NCBI GenBank assembly: GCA_938074565.1
Contig: CALJEQ010000006.1
Location: 124,001 to 188,000, forward strand
Reading direction: 5' to 3'
From: an uncultured Alkaliphilus sp.
GTDB taxonomy: Bacteria; Bacillota; Clostridia; Peptostreptococcales; Natronincolaceae
Length of the DNA: 64,000 nt
The position numbers were made by a program, and so were the translations under genes. Below, piece by piece: positions 17,532-26,812 of the stretch; position 1 is the stretch's first letter; every line of letters begins with the position of its first letter. Below the pieces are notes generated by a model. It had not been told where the DNA came from, did no database searches, and was given only the letters and a program-made list of their open reading frames with translations.

Positions 17532-19700
17532 GTGTTTAAAAATTATATTTGTGTAAAACAACATGATTCGATGGATTGTGCAGCAGCATGTTTAGCTACA
17601 ATTACAAGACAGTATGGATTAAAAGTACCTATAGCTAGAATACGTGAATATGCTGGAACTGATCGAATGGGGACAACTGTATTAGGTATAATTAAGTCAG
17701 CTGAAAAACTGGGCTTTGTTGCAAAGGCTATTAATTGTAGAAAAGAAAGTATTTTTAATAAAATGCATTTACCTGCTATTGCACATGTATTACAAGATGG
17801 TAAATATCCTCATTTTATAGTTATTCATAAAATAACCAATAAAAAAATTATAGTAGCAGATCCTGCTGAAGGTATTATAAAATATAAAATAGATGAATTT
17901 TTTGATATATGGACTGGAGTTTTAGTTTTACTTAATCCTGTTGATAATTTGGAAAAAGATAAAGAAGTTAATTTGACTTCTAGATTTCTTACTATAATTT
18001 TCAAACAAAAAGCTTTACTATTAAATATTTTTTTTGCATCTATACTATACATAATTTTAGGTATAACAGGATCTTTTTATTTTAAATTATTAATGGATGA
18101 CATTTTACCATTTGGATTAACCAAAACATTACATATAATTTCTATAGGCTATATATTTTTGATGGTATTTAAAATTATATTAAATACTTTTAGATCACAT
18201 ATGATAGTTTATCTAAGTCAGAAAATAGATTTAACATTAATGTTAGGTTATTACAATCACGTCTTAAAGCTACCAATAAATTTTTTCGATAATAGAAAAG
18301 TAGGAGAAATAATTTCTAGGTTTATGGACGCTTCCAAAATTAGAGATACCATTTCAAGCGCAGTAATAACTCTTATGATTGATACAATAATGGCAATAGT
18401 TGGAGGTATTATTTTATATATTCAAAATGCAAAGTTGTTTTTTATTTGTATGATTATGCTACTGTTATATTTAGTAGAAGTAATAGCTTTTAACAAACCA
18501 CTAAAAGATATTAATAGAATTCAAATGGAAGATAATTCTAGTTTGAATTCATATTTAATAGAATCTATCAATGGTATTGAGACTCTAAAAGCATTTAATG
18601 CTGAAAGTGAAGCTGAATTCAAAACTGAAACAAAATTTGTTAAGTTTCTTAAGTCAATATTTAAAGGGGCACTGTTAAATAACATTAGATCTTGTATTTC
18701 AGAAGTAACTGCAACTATAGGTGGAATTGTAATATTATGGGTAGGTGCCTACATGGTGATAGAAGGACAAACTCAAATAGGGGAACTTTTAACTTTTAAT
18801 GCATTGATTGTATATTTTCTTGATCCGGTAAAAAATTTAATTAATTTACAACCAATGATGCAGACAGCTATAGTGGCAGCTGAAAGACTTACAGAAGTAT
18901 TAGACTTAGAATTAGAAAAAGATATTGAGGAAAGTAAAAAAATATCACCAATAGATTTAAGGGGTGCTATTTCGTTTAAAAAAGTAAACTTTAGATATGG
19001 AAATAGAAAACTTATATTAAAAGATATAGATTTAACTATTCATGAGGGTGAAAAAATTGCATTAGTAGGGGAAAGTGGCTCTGGCAAAACTACACTTGCA
19101 AAATTATTATTAAATTTTTACCAGTGTGAAAAGGGAGAAATTGTTATTAATGATTATAATATAAAAGACATTAATATAGAAATTCTCCGAGAAAAAATAG
19201 CATATATTTCTCAAAATGTTTTTTTATTTAGTGGCACTATTATAGAAAATCTAATGTTAGGAATGCCTGATGTGTCATATGAACAAATTATAGATGCTTG
19301 CAAAATAGCTCAAGCACATGAATTTATAAACAATATGGAATTACGATATAACTCTATGCTTGAAGAAAACGGTTCGAATCTATCAGGAGGGCAAAAGCAA
19401 AGATTAGCTATTGCAAGAGCTATTTTAAAACAGCCAGATATATTAATTATGGATGAGGCAACTAGTAATTTAGATTCTATAACAGAAAAGGCTATAGAAA
19501 ATACTGTTAACAATTTTTCTAATAAAATTACTACAATTATTATTGCCCATAGATTAAGCACTATTATGCGCTGTGATAAAATTTTTGTTATGGACAAGGG
19601 GCAAATTGTTGAAAGTGGAACCCATGACCAATTAATAGAATCGAAAGGGTATTATTATAGTCTTTGGGAACAACAAGTGTTAAACAAAGATGACTTTTAA
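17532..19700 (+). CDS. lanT: Lanthipeptide ABC transporter with C39 leader peptidase (LanT)
   Basis: A 722-residue bifunctional exporter. The N-terminal C39 peptidase has Gln10, Cys16 (HDSMDCAAACLATI), His94 (YPHFIVIH) and Asp110 (VADP). It would cut after the GG of the three precursors. The membrane domain spans about 155-430. The ATPase has Walker A GESGSGKTT (about 515), signature LSGGQKQR (about 617) and Walker B ILIMDEATSNLD. The start is a GTG at 17532 behind AAGGAT; no in-frame ATG gives a complete C39 domain. The following HlyD-like protein is probably its accessory subunit. Confidence 0.95.
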   Translation: MFKNYICVKQHDSMDCAAACLATITRQYGLKVPIARIREYAGTDRMGTTVLGIIKSAEKLGFVAKAINCRKESIFNKMHLPAIAHVLQDGKYPHFIVIHKITNKKIIVADPAEGIIKYKIDEFFDIWTGVLVLLNPVDNLEKDKEVNLTSRFLTIIFKQKALLLNIFFASILYIILGITGSFYFKLLMDDILPFGLTKTLHIISIGYIFLMVFKIILNTFRSHMIVYLSQKIDLTLMLGYYNHVLKLPINFFDNRKVGEIISRFMDASKIRDTISSAVITLMIDTIMAIVGGIILYIQNAKLFFICMIMLLLYLVEVIAFNKPLKDINRIQMEDNSSLNSYLIESINGIETLKAFNAESEAEFKTETKFVKFLKSIFKGALLNNIRSCISEVTATIGGIVILWVGAYMVIEGQTQIGELLTFNALIVYFLDPVKNLINLQPMMQTAIVAAERLTEVLDLELEKDIEESKKISPIDLRGAISFKKVNFRYGNRKLILKDIDLTIHEGEKIALVGESGSGKTTLAKLLLNFYQCEKGEIVINDYNIKDINIEILREKIAYISQNVFLFSGTIIENLMLGMPDVSYEQIIDACKIAQAHEFINNMELRYNSMLEENGSNLSGGQKQRLAIARAILKQPDILIMDEATSNLDSITEKAIENTVNNFSNKITTIIIAHRLSTIMRCDKIFVMDKGQIVESGTHDQLIESKGYYYSLWEQQVLNKDDF

Positions 19701-19714
19701 TTAGTGAGGTTATT

Positions 19715-21154
19715 ATGAGAAAAACAATTTATAATATGGATGATTTAAATGATAGTAAAGAATTTTTTAATTTGAAACCAAGTAGAATAATATCAATTTT
19801 CACTGTATTTGTAATGACTGCTTTAGTTGTAATATTCATGTGGTTTTATTTTGGAAATATAGATGAATATTTTAAAGCATTTGGTGTTTTAAAGCCACAA
19901 GAAAATGTTATTGTAGTTAAGAATGTAGTTGCAGGAAAATTAAATGATAAAACATTTTTTGCTGGAAAACAAGTAAATAAAGGTGATTTATTGTTTTCTA
20001 TAGAGAAAAGAAATATTGAGCATGAAAAACAAAAAATCAACGTAGAACAAGAATTTTACAAAATAGAAAAAGAGAATTTATTAAAATTAAAGCAAAGTAT
20101 TGTGGATGGTAAAAACTACTTTGATAAAAATAATGCTGGTGATGAAATTTTTTATAACAGATTTCTTCAATACATGACAACTTTAAAAATAAAAAATAGT
20201 GAAATAGAAAGAATTGATTTACAAATATCAGAATTAAATAAAGATAAAACTGAACTAATTATATTGAAACAGTCTGTTGAATCTGAAACTAACCTTATAA
20301 AAGACCGTAATAGCTTGAAATATTTACAATACAAAGATTTTGAATTTAATTTAAACAAAATGAGAAGTTTATTGCAAGAAAAAGAGAAAGCTTATGTTTC
20401 GGAAGTAAAGGAAAATAGTGAAAGTAATGATGTGAAAATATTAAAAAAAGATATCGAAGATATTAATTTAGAGATAGGACGAGTAAAAAATGAATATTTA
20501 CTAAAGGTACAAGCACAAATAGAAGAAACAAATAAACAAATAAACAGTTTAGAATCAATGACTAAAGTTGGAGGGGCGGATACTATAGATAAACATAATT
20601 TAGAAAATTATAAGATTGATTATTTAATTAAACTTGAAGAAAGTATAAATTATGTTGAAAAAAGTATAGAAGAAAATAACAATATTCTTGAAAAATTAGG
20701 TTTAGAGGAAGAAAACTATTATGTAACTGCCCCTACAAACGGATATATAGATGTAATTAATGATGTCAATGTAGGTGACTTAATAGGGGGAGGGGAAGAA
20801 GTTCTAAAAATAGTGCCCGAAAGTAAAAACTTTAAGTTGCAAGTTTTTATTACAAATGAAAATATAGTACATGTAAAAAAGGGTCAGAAAGTGACAGTAT
20901 CTTTTTTAGGAATTTCTAATGATGTGTATAAAAATATTGAAGGAGAAATAGTATACATTAGCAAAGATACTATGGTACATGATGGTAATGGTAGAAGTTA
21001 TTATAATGCAGAGGTTAAAATAGGCTTTAATAGTATAGAAGATAAAAATAGAGTTATAGATTTAAATTATGGTATGCAGAGCGAAGTGAAAATTATTACA
21101 GGAAGTAAAAATCTATTAAAGTATGTAATAGATAAAATAGGCTTTTTTAATTAA
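19715..21154 (+). CDS. HlyD-family transport accessory protein
   Basis: A 479-residue membrane-fusion-type protein: one membrane segment at about residues 28-50, a lipoyl/biotinyl-like half (VVAGKLNDKTFFAGKQVNKGDLLFSI), a long coiled coil (about 100-330) and the returning half with APTNGYIDVINDVNVGDLIGGGEEVLKI. In Gram-positive bacteriocin systems such proteins (LcnD/MesE type) assist C39 exporters. It starts 14 bases after lanT with GTGAGGT upstream, so it is in the same operon. Presence of such a subunit beside LanT is less usual for lantibiotics than for class II bacteriocins. Confidence 0.85.
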   Translation: MRKTIYNMDDLNDSKEFFNLKPSRIISIFTVFVMTALVVIFMWFYFGNIDEYFKAFGVLKPQENVIVVKNVVAGKLNDKTFFAGKQVNKGDLLFSIEKRNIEHEKQKINVEQEFYKIEKENLLKLKQSIVDGKNYFDKNNAGDEIFYNRFLQYMTTLKIKNSEIERIDLQISELNKDKTELIILKQSVESETNLIKDRNSLKYLQYKDFEFNLNKMRSLLQEKEKAYVSEVKENSESNDVKILKKDIEDINLEIGRVKNEYLLKVQAQIEETNKQINSLESMTKVGGADTIDKHNLENYKIDYLIKLEESINYVEKSIEENNNILEKLGLEEENYYVTAPTNGYIDVINDVNVGDLIGGGEEVLKIVPESKNFKLQVFITNENIVHVKKGQKVTVSFLGISNDVYKNIEGEIVYISKDTMVHDGNGRSYYNAEVKIGFNSIEDKNRVIDLNYGMQSEVKIITGSKNLLKYVIDKIGFFN

Positions 21155-21182
21155 ACTTAATAAATTATTTTGGAGGTTTTAT

Positions 21183-21899
21183 ATGAAAAAAATATTTGTT
21201 TATATAGGAAGTAGGGTAGGCAGGGAATCCTCTACCTTTAATTATGTAAGTGAGATACTTAATAGAACAATTGGATTGGTAGGTAAAGAAAATATTAAAA
21301 TAGATTTATATACTGCAAATTCTTCCAAAATTAATAATTGTACTGGTTGTATACGTTGTTTTATGAATGGGGAGTGTCCTCAAGATAAGATAGACGATAT
21401 GAAAGTAATTAAAGAAAAGTTATTGGATGCTGACTTTGTAATATTTGCTAGTCCAGTTTATTTTCATAATGTAACTGGTGATATGAAAATATTTATAGAT
21501 AGGATAAGTTATTGGTCTCACTTAATGACATTGTCGGGAAAAGCGGGGGTTGCAATTGCAACATCAACTGGAAATGGACTAGATTTAACAACAGGTTATA
21601 TTCATAAAGTAATGTCATATATGGGTATTAAAGTTGTTGGTCAGTTTGGTGTAGTTCCATATGAAGGAAATGAAGAATGTATTAAATCGTTAGAAAACTG
21701 TTCTAGTATAATAAGTGAATATTTAACTGGCAAAAAAATTGAATCTGATAGTGCACTAGAATTAATTTTTAAAGCCAACAAGAATAGTGTTGAATTACAA
21801 AGTAGTCTAGAAACTTGTGAGTATAATTATTGGAAGGAATCTGGATTAATTGAATGTAATAGTTTCGCAGAAGTACTTAGTATGAAGGCGAATAAATAA
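21183..21899 (+). CDS. Flavodoxin-fold NAD(P)H-dependent FMN reductase, candidate LanJ-type dehydroamino-acid reductase
   Basis: A 238-residue flavodoxin-like oxidoreductase with an N-terminal phosphate-binding region (VYIGSRVGRESSTFNY), a four-Cys motif at C53, C56, C59 and C65 (CTGCIRCFMNGEC) and ASPVYFHNVTGDMKIFIDR, all typical of NADPH-dependent FMN reductase/iron-sulfur flavoproteins. It is the last gene of the lanthipeptide operon, 28 bases after the HlyD gene. From memory, flavin-dependent LanJ(B) enzymes of the CrnJ type reduce Dha/Dhb in lanthipeptides to D-Ala/D-Abu. That role fits the Ser/Thr/Ala-rich cores here but is an inference; a general flavin reductase is the alternative. 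Confidence 0.75.
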   Translation: MKKIFVYIGSRVGRESSTFNYVSEILNRTIGLVGKENIKIDLYTANSSKINNCTGCIRCFMNGECPQDKIDDMKVIKEKLLDADFVIFASPVYFHNVTGDMKIFIDRISYWSHLMTLSGKAGVAIATSTGNGLDLTTGYIHKVMSYMGIKVVGQFGVVPYEGNEECIKSLENCSSIISEYLTGKKIESDSALELIFKANKNSVELQSSLETCEYNYWKESGLIECNSFAEVLSMKANK

Positions 21900-22008
21900 G
21901 GTGCTTATATATAAAGGAAAGTAAGTAATTGGTGAAATAGTTGCTATTAAGAAGAATGGGTTTTTGGGGTATACTACAATAGAACTAATAACATAGGGAG
22001 GAAACTCA

Positions 22009-22401
22009 TTGGAAATTACAATTATAAAACTTGACGATACCACAGAAGACATTACTGTAGAATTTACCACCCAATATGGAACAGGCAGGGCTTTTTGGAA
22101 TGGAACAAAAAAATATAAACCAGAGGTAAATGAAAAATATAAAGTGGAGTTTGATATTACTGACATTCTAGTGTGGGGAAAAGAAATAAAATTAAGTGAA
22201 ATAAATGATTTTAGTATAGAAACTAATGAAGAAGGAATTTGTTTAACAGGAAGACTAGAGAGAATAGATAGTGATGGTATTGCAGAACTAAATTTTGGAG
22301 AAAGTATAATACAAGTAGAGATAGATGGTGGAAAATTTCCTATTGGGAAGTTTGTTGAAATTAGTACAAATGAGCTAGAGGTATATGAAGTTAGTTATTA
22401 A
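22009..22401 (+). CDS. Hypothetical acidic protein beside the lanthipeptide locus
   Basis: A 130-residue, acidic, beta-rich protein without membrane segments or cysteine. It seems built of two similar halves, each beginning with alternating hydrophobic residues (ITIIKLDD, IQVEIDGG), perhaps OB-like or beta-barrel. I do not recognise a family. The start is a TTG at 22009 with a good ribosome site (AGGGAGGA, spacing about 7); no upstream ATG is in frame. It lies 109 bases after the reductase gene with no visible terminator between and a strong terminator after, so it could be the last gene of the lanthipeptide transcript. Confidence 0.7.
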   Translation: MEITIIKLDDTTEDITVEFTTQYGTGRAFWNGTKKYKPEVNEKYKVEFDITDILVWGKEIKLSEINDFSIETNEEGICLTGRLERIDSDGIAELNFGESIIQVEIDGGKFPIGKFVEISTNELEVYEVSY

Positions 22402-22469
22402 GTAATTTAGGTATGGATAGCTTATTGAGTATCGACAGTCTATAATATGCTATTAACAGCTATAGAGAA

Positions 22470-22498
22470 AAGGGAGTCTTTAATTAGACTTCCTTTTT
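22470..22498 (+). terminator. Rho-independent terminator
   Basis: AAGGGAGTCT (22470-22479) pairs with AGACTTCCTT (22486-22495) with one G-T pair, loop TTAATT, and a T-run to 22498. It ends the lanthipeptide/hypothetical transcript ahead of the first SARP gene. Confidence 0.9.
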
Positions 22499-22609
22499 AC
22501 TTATAGATTTATTTTTAGTTTAATTATTTTTTAAGTTAATCTAATAAAGGAATTCTCCCCCTCCATAAAGAAGTATAGTATTAAAGAAATTAACAGGGGA
22601 GGAACAGAC

Positions 22610-25600
22610 ATGGGTTCCATTGAGGCAAAAGTCTTTAATACACCCACCGTTTATAAAGAAAAAGAAAAGGTGCTTTTTCCCTTTCGTAAAGCAGAAGCGC
22701 TGTTTTATTATCTTCTAGTAAAAGGGGAAGCCACTAGAGATGAGTTGGTTAGTTTACTTTGGGGAGAGATAGACGAAGAAACAGCAAAAAAAAATCTTAG
22801 AAATGCAATGTATAAGATTAGAAAAGTTTTTGGGTTAGAAATTATTATTTCACCTAGAAAGTCAATTGTAATGCTTAACCCAGATATACAAATTGACACA
22901 GATTTACAAGTATTTTTATCAGATAATCCAGAAGATGTTAATGTATATAATGGTGAATTTTTACAAGGTTTTTTAGTTAAAGAAGGAGAACGTTTTGAAG
23001 AATGGATGTTCAGTACTAGAGAAAAATACAAAGATATGTATATTACTAGAATTAACCAACGGATTGAAGCTGAAATAGAAGAAAATCATTGGGATTCAAT
23101 AGAACATTATTGTAAGCTATTAATTAATGTAGATCAGTTTGATGAACGACCCTACAGAACTTTAATGAAGCTCTATAAAAAAGAGGGGACTTATAATAAA
23201 GGAATTGATCTTTTTCAAAAGCTAACTAAAACATTAGATAAAGAATTGGGAATTAAGCCCGATGCTGAAACAAGAAAAATATATACACAAGTGCTTAAAC
23301 TTAGGGATTTACAGGAAGGTCAAATAAAGAAGCCCAATGAAGACTTTTTTTATGGAAGAAAAAAAGAATTGAACATATTGAAACAAAATGCTCAACTTTT
23401 TATGCAAGAGGGTGTTGGCAAACCTCTTTTAATTATAGGAGAAGCTGGAATTGGCAAAAGTAGACTTAAAGAAGCATTTCTTCAAATGATTGAAGAAAAA
23501 GATATATATATATTTCATTCTAATTGTTATCAAGCAGAAGAAAACTATATTTTAAAACCTTGGAATCCTATTTTTTCTAAAATTACAGATATAATAAAAA
23601 AAGATAATATAAAAATACCAGCTGTTTGGAGGAATATTATTTCTTATTTCTTCCCTATATTTGCCACGGAAGGAAGTCTACCTAATTTACAATCAGTAGA
23701 ACGAATGGATGCTTTACAATATCAAGTGGCAGAAGAAGCAATGCAGGGGGTTTTTAAGTGCCTTAGTGAAAAAAAGAAAATATTATTGGTATTTGATGAC
23801 CTACAATGGATGGATTCCATGAGTTTATCCTTATTAAGCAGCATTTTACTACATGATCATCATAAACGAGTAATGTTTGTTGGAACATGTCGAAATGGAT
23901 ACGACGAAAAAATAGACAAATTAATTGGATTATTAACAAAATATAATTGTTTGGATAAAATTGTTGTAGAAAGATTTAATGAAGTGGAAGTTAAAGAATT
24001 TATAGAAGAAGCTTTGCCTAATATTTCAGTTACAGAAGAAATAAAGAAAAAAATATTTCAAGAAACAGAAGGGAATACGTTTTTTTTAGTAGAGTTTTTA
24101 AATTCCATTAAAGAAAATAGAAATATTGGTGAAATGTCAACAAAAATGAAGGACATATTAAAAAGTAGAATAATTGATATTTCAGAAGAAGGAAGAAAAG
24201 TATTAAATATTATTGCCCTTTTTTTTGATAAAGCAACATTAGATATTTTAAAGATTTTATTAGGAAAAGATGAATTAGAAGTTATGGAAATGATAGAAGA
24301 ATTGCAAAATAAATGGTTAATAAAAGAAAACCATGAAGAAGGTAAAATAAGTTTTCAATTTACCCATCAAAAGATTAGAGAATTTATTTATATACAACAG
24401 TCGGTTGCTAAAAAAAAGTTGCTACATAATAAAATAGGGTATATTATAGAAAAACAATTAACTAATGACAAAAGAGATATATTGATTTATTCAAGACTAA
24501 TCTACCATTTTTCAAATGGAGGAAATAGTCTTGCATCATTAAAATATCAAATAAAAAATGTTAATGCCTATTTAGACTTTACCCACGAGTTATTTCCAAT
24601 TTTAAGTAGTACTGACCCCATAAAGGAGAACAGCCTATATTTATCTAAACATGAGTGTAATAAATACTTAGAAGAGATTGACATTACTTTAGAGCAAATA
24701 AAAAGACAAGAGTCACTATCAAAGGAAATTATTGAATTACAAATTACTTTTTACCATATGAAGGGTAGATATTTAATAGGTGAAGGAAAGTATGAGGAAG
24801 GCATTGGTTATATTCAAGAAATGATCAATGATGCATTAGGAATTGGTAATTACAACTACATACTAAAAGGTTATAGGCAAATGATATATTACGCTATACA
24901 AACCCATAATACCCCGTTAATGGAAGATTATTTGCATAAGGGATTAAAGCAGGTATATGAAAATAAAATAAAGAATGAAGAAGCTATTTTTTTAAGGTTA
25001 AAGGGACTAAGTAAAATTATGTCTTGTAAATATGATGAAGCTGAAGAGATTTTAAAGCAAGCAATTGGATTATTTAATGATATTAGCAAAATGGAGGATA
25101 ATTTTGCATTGAATATTGCCGCCAGTTACAGTTACTTAGGAGAAATACGAAGATATAAAATGCAGTTTAATCCTGCCTTAAATTATTATGATAAAGCAAT
25201 GGCAATTTGTGAAGAAAAAAATGTAACTAGGGGTTTAACAATCTTTAACACCAATGCAGGACAAGCGGCATTTGATATGGGAGATTACGAAAGGGCTAAG
25301 GTCTATTTTGAGAAGGCTTTAAAAATTTATAGACAGTTTGATATTTTATGGGGTAGGTCAATTGCCGAAGGTTATATGACAATATTACTGACCAGAAGAG
25401 GCTGTTATAAAGATGCATTAGAAAGTCTTAAAAGAGCAGAGCAGTATAGCTATCAATTAAAAAGCCCCTATGAAATTGGTTTAGTTTATCGAGTTAAAGC
25501 AGAAATTAAATCAAATATGAAGAATAATAAGAAACTACAAATTGTTTTTGATAAGTATTTAATAGAAGATTTAGAAGTATACTGTACTAGAGGGATTGAA

Positions 25601-25669
25601 TATTTAAGACAAGTAAAGGACAGTTATGAGATAGAAATATTAAGCGTATTGAAAAAAGGTAGTGAATAA
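22610..25669 (+). CDS. SARP/BTAD–AAA–TPR transcriptional regulator 1
   Basis: A 1,019-residue regulator. Residues about 1-95 form an OmpR/SARP-like winged helix (RKAEALFYYLLVKGEATRDEL, LLWGEIDEETAKKNLRNAMY). Residues about 97-245 are a bacterial transcriptional activator domain ending DKELGIKPDAETR. Then an AAA/NACHT-like ATPase follows, with Walker A GEAGIGKSR (about 279) and Walker B LLVFDDLQWMD (about 396). The C-terminal half is helical TPR repeats. Such proteins are large ATP-dependent activators; the ligand is unknown. GGGGAGGA precedes the ATG. A near-equal-length paralog lies 1.1 kb downstream. It stands alone between terminators, so its targets are probably the adjacent lanthipeptide or betaine/hydroxylase genes. 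Confidence 0.88.
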   Translation: MGSIEAKVFNTPTVYKEKEKVLFPFRKAEALFYYLLVKGEATRDELVSLLWGEIDEETAKKNLRNAMYKIRKVFGLEIIISPRKSIVMLNPDIQIDTDLQVFLSDNPEDVNVYNGEFLQGFLVKEGERFEEWMFSTREKYKDMYITRINQRIEAEIEENHWDSIEHYCKLLINVDQFDERPYRTLMKLYKKEGTYNKGIDLFQKLTKTLDKELGIKPDAETRKIYTQVLKLRDLQEGQIKKPNEDFFYGRKKELNILKQNAQLFMQEGVGKPLLIIGEAGIGKSRLKEAFLQMIEEKDIYIFHSNCYQAEENYILKPWNPIFSKITDIIKKDNIKIPAVWRNIISYFFPIFATEGSLPNLQSVERMDALQYQVAEEAMQGVFKCLSEKKKILLVFDDLQWMDSMSLSLLSSILLHDHHKRVMFVGTCRNGYDEKIDKLIGLLTKYNCLDKIVVERFNEVEVKEFIEEALPNISVTEEIKKKIFQETEGNTFFLVEFLNSIKENRNIGEMSTKMKDILKSRIIDISEEGRKVLNIIALFFDKATLDILKILLGKDELEVMEMIEELQNKWLIKENHEEGKISFQFTHQKIREFIYIQQSVAKKKLLHNKIGYIIEKQLTNDKRDILIYSRLIYHFSNGGNSLASLKYQIKNVNAYLDFTHELFPILSSTDPIKENSLYLSKHECNKYLEEIDITLEQIKRQESLSKEIIELQITFYHMKGRYLIGEGKYEEGIGYIQEMINDALGIGNYNYILKGYRQMIYYAIQTHNTPLMEDYLHKGLKQVYENKIKNEEAIFLRLKGLSKIMSCKYDEAEEILKQAIGLFNDISKMEDNFALNIAASYSYLGEIRRYKMQFNPALNYYDKAMAICEEKNVTRGLTIFNTNAGQAAFDMGDYERAKVYFEKALKIYRQFDILWGRSIAEGYMTILLTRRGCYKDALESLKRAEQYSYQLKSPYEIGLVYRVKAEIKSNMKNNKKLQIVFDKYLIEDLEVYCTRGIEYLRQVKDSYEIEILSVLKKGSE

Positions 25670-25762
25670 TCAAATAAAGCCAATTACTTATAATTAATTT
25701 AAATTTGGTATATAATGTAAAGAGTTTATAATACAAATATATAGATAAAGGAGATTTTAATA

Positions 25763-26089
25763 ATGGAAAATAATAATCATTGTGGATGTGGGCATGATCA
25801 TCATCATCATGGAGAAGAAGAATATCCAACCATAAAACTAACATTAGATGATGATAGGGAATTAGAATGTATTGTACTGGAAATCTTTAAAGTAGAACAG
25901 CAGGAGTATATTGCCTTGCTACCTAACGGAGAAGAACAGGCTCTGTTGTACCGTTTTAATGAAGAGGAAGAAGCTGAGGGACCACAGTTAGAAAACATTG
26001 AAAATGATGAAGAATTTAATATAGTTTCAGAAGTTTTCTTAGAACTTATGGAAAATAATCATGTAGAAGAAGGCGAAATATTAGAATAA
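25763..26089 (+). CDS. DUF1292 family protein
   Basis: A 108-residue acidic protein with a His-rich N-terminus (CGCGHDHHHHGEEE) followed by the DUF1292 core: TIKLTLDDDRELECIVLEIF, EYIALLPNGE, LLYRFNE and a final NDEEFNIVSEVFLELME. The family (YrzB-like) is widespread in Firmicutes with unknown function. It usually lies near alaS/ruvX; here it is a single gene between the two SARP regulators. The His/Cys-rich head could bind metal. AAAGGAG precedes the ATG, and a terminator follows. Confidence 0.88.
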   Translation: MENNNHCGCGHDHHHHGEEEYPTIKLTLDDDRELECIVLEIFKVEQQEYIALLPNGEEQALLYRFNEEEEAEGPQLENIENDEEFNIVSEVFLELMENNHVEEGEILE

Positions 26090-26095
26090 CAGATA

Positions 26096-26134
26096 AAAAT
26101 CTTTGGACTATTCCAGAGATTTTTTATTTTTATA
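26096..26134 (+). terminator. Rho-independent terminator of the DUF1292 gene
   Basis: AAATCTTTGGA (26097-26107) pairs with TCCAGAGATTT (26112-26122) with one T-G pair, followed by TTTATTTTT. The following 170 bases to the next start codon show nothing else. Confidence 0.85.
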
Positions 26135-26311
26135 AACAAGCTCTTTTTACACAATTTGGAATAGTATAAAGTAGAAATCATAATAGGGTGGTTTAATTGT
26201 TTTGTTGTTTACCATTGTAATTACGGATACATAAATACATTTCCTAAAAAACTCAATCATTATTATCAACATTAAATATTATTTATTAATACTTAAATAG
26301 GGGGGGAAGAA

Positions 26312-26611
26312 ATGGATATATTACTTGCTGCTAAAGATTATATACAACAAGATATTAGTTATCAGGTTATAAAGCTTTCAGATAATAAAATTAAAATTGT
26401 AATCCATTGGAATCATACGCCTAGTGCAGGTCATAAAATAAAAATTGAAGATGTAATCATAGAAGGCGATGAAATTAAAGTTGTATATAAAAAACATCAT
26501 CCCAAGGGAGATTCTATAAATTGTCAAGTAATTACTAGACCGACGGATAGTTGGGAAGGCAATATTAATGGAAATTTTGATAAGTATTACATTACACTAG
26601 CCTGTAAATAG
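26312..26611 (+). CDS. Small protein with a PrcB-C-like domain
   Basis: A 99-residue soluble protein. The pattern HTPSAGHKIKIEDVIIEGDEI, then the KKHHPKGDSINCQVITRP stretch, resembles the PrcB C-terminal domain (G-x-x-I-x-I-x-x-V, then P-x-G and a T-x-P). That domain is found in PrcB, partner of a Treponema protease complex, and in many small clostridial proteins. There is no signal peptide. It sits alone with a strong ribosome site (AGGGGGGGAAG) and its own terminator, between the DUF1292 gene and the second SARP regulator. Function cannot be stated; the domain match is by pattern only. Confidence 0.65.
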   Translation: MDILLAAKDYIQQDISYQVIKLSDNKIKIVIHWNHTPSAGHKIKIEDVIIEGDEIKVVYKKHHPKGDSINCQVITRPTDSWEGNINGNFDKYYITLACK

Positions 26612-26628
26612 AATTGTTATATAAATTT

Positions 26629-26654
26629 CTCCAGTTTAATTAACTGGAGTTTTT
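26629..26654 (+). terminator. Rho-independent terminator
   Basis: Perfect stem CTCCAGTT (26629-26636) with AACTGGAG (26642-26649), loop TAATT, then TTTTT. Confidence 0.92.
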
Positions 26655-26812
26655 CTTTGGTCAAAATAACATAATTATAATAAATGATACATTTTATTAT
26701 TCATAAATAAATCTTAAATTTGTTAAATTTTATTATTTCTCTAGCATTACAGGCGTTGTATAATAAAGTATAGTGTGAAATTAACAACTTATAAAGGAAT
26801 GAGGTAGGTTAA

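Noticed and set aside
21928..21996. Short frame reading GEIVAIKKNGFLGY upstream of the 22009 gene, in the same frame
   Set aside because: It is bounded by stops on both sides within about 24 codons and has no start codon; probably chance.
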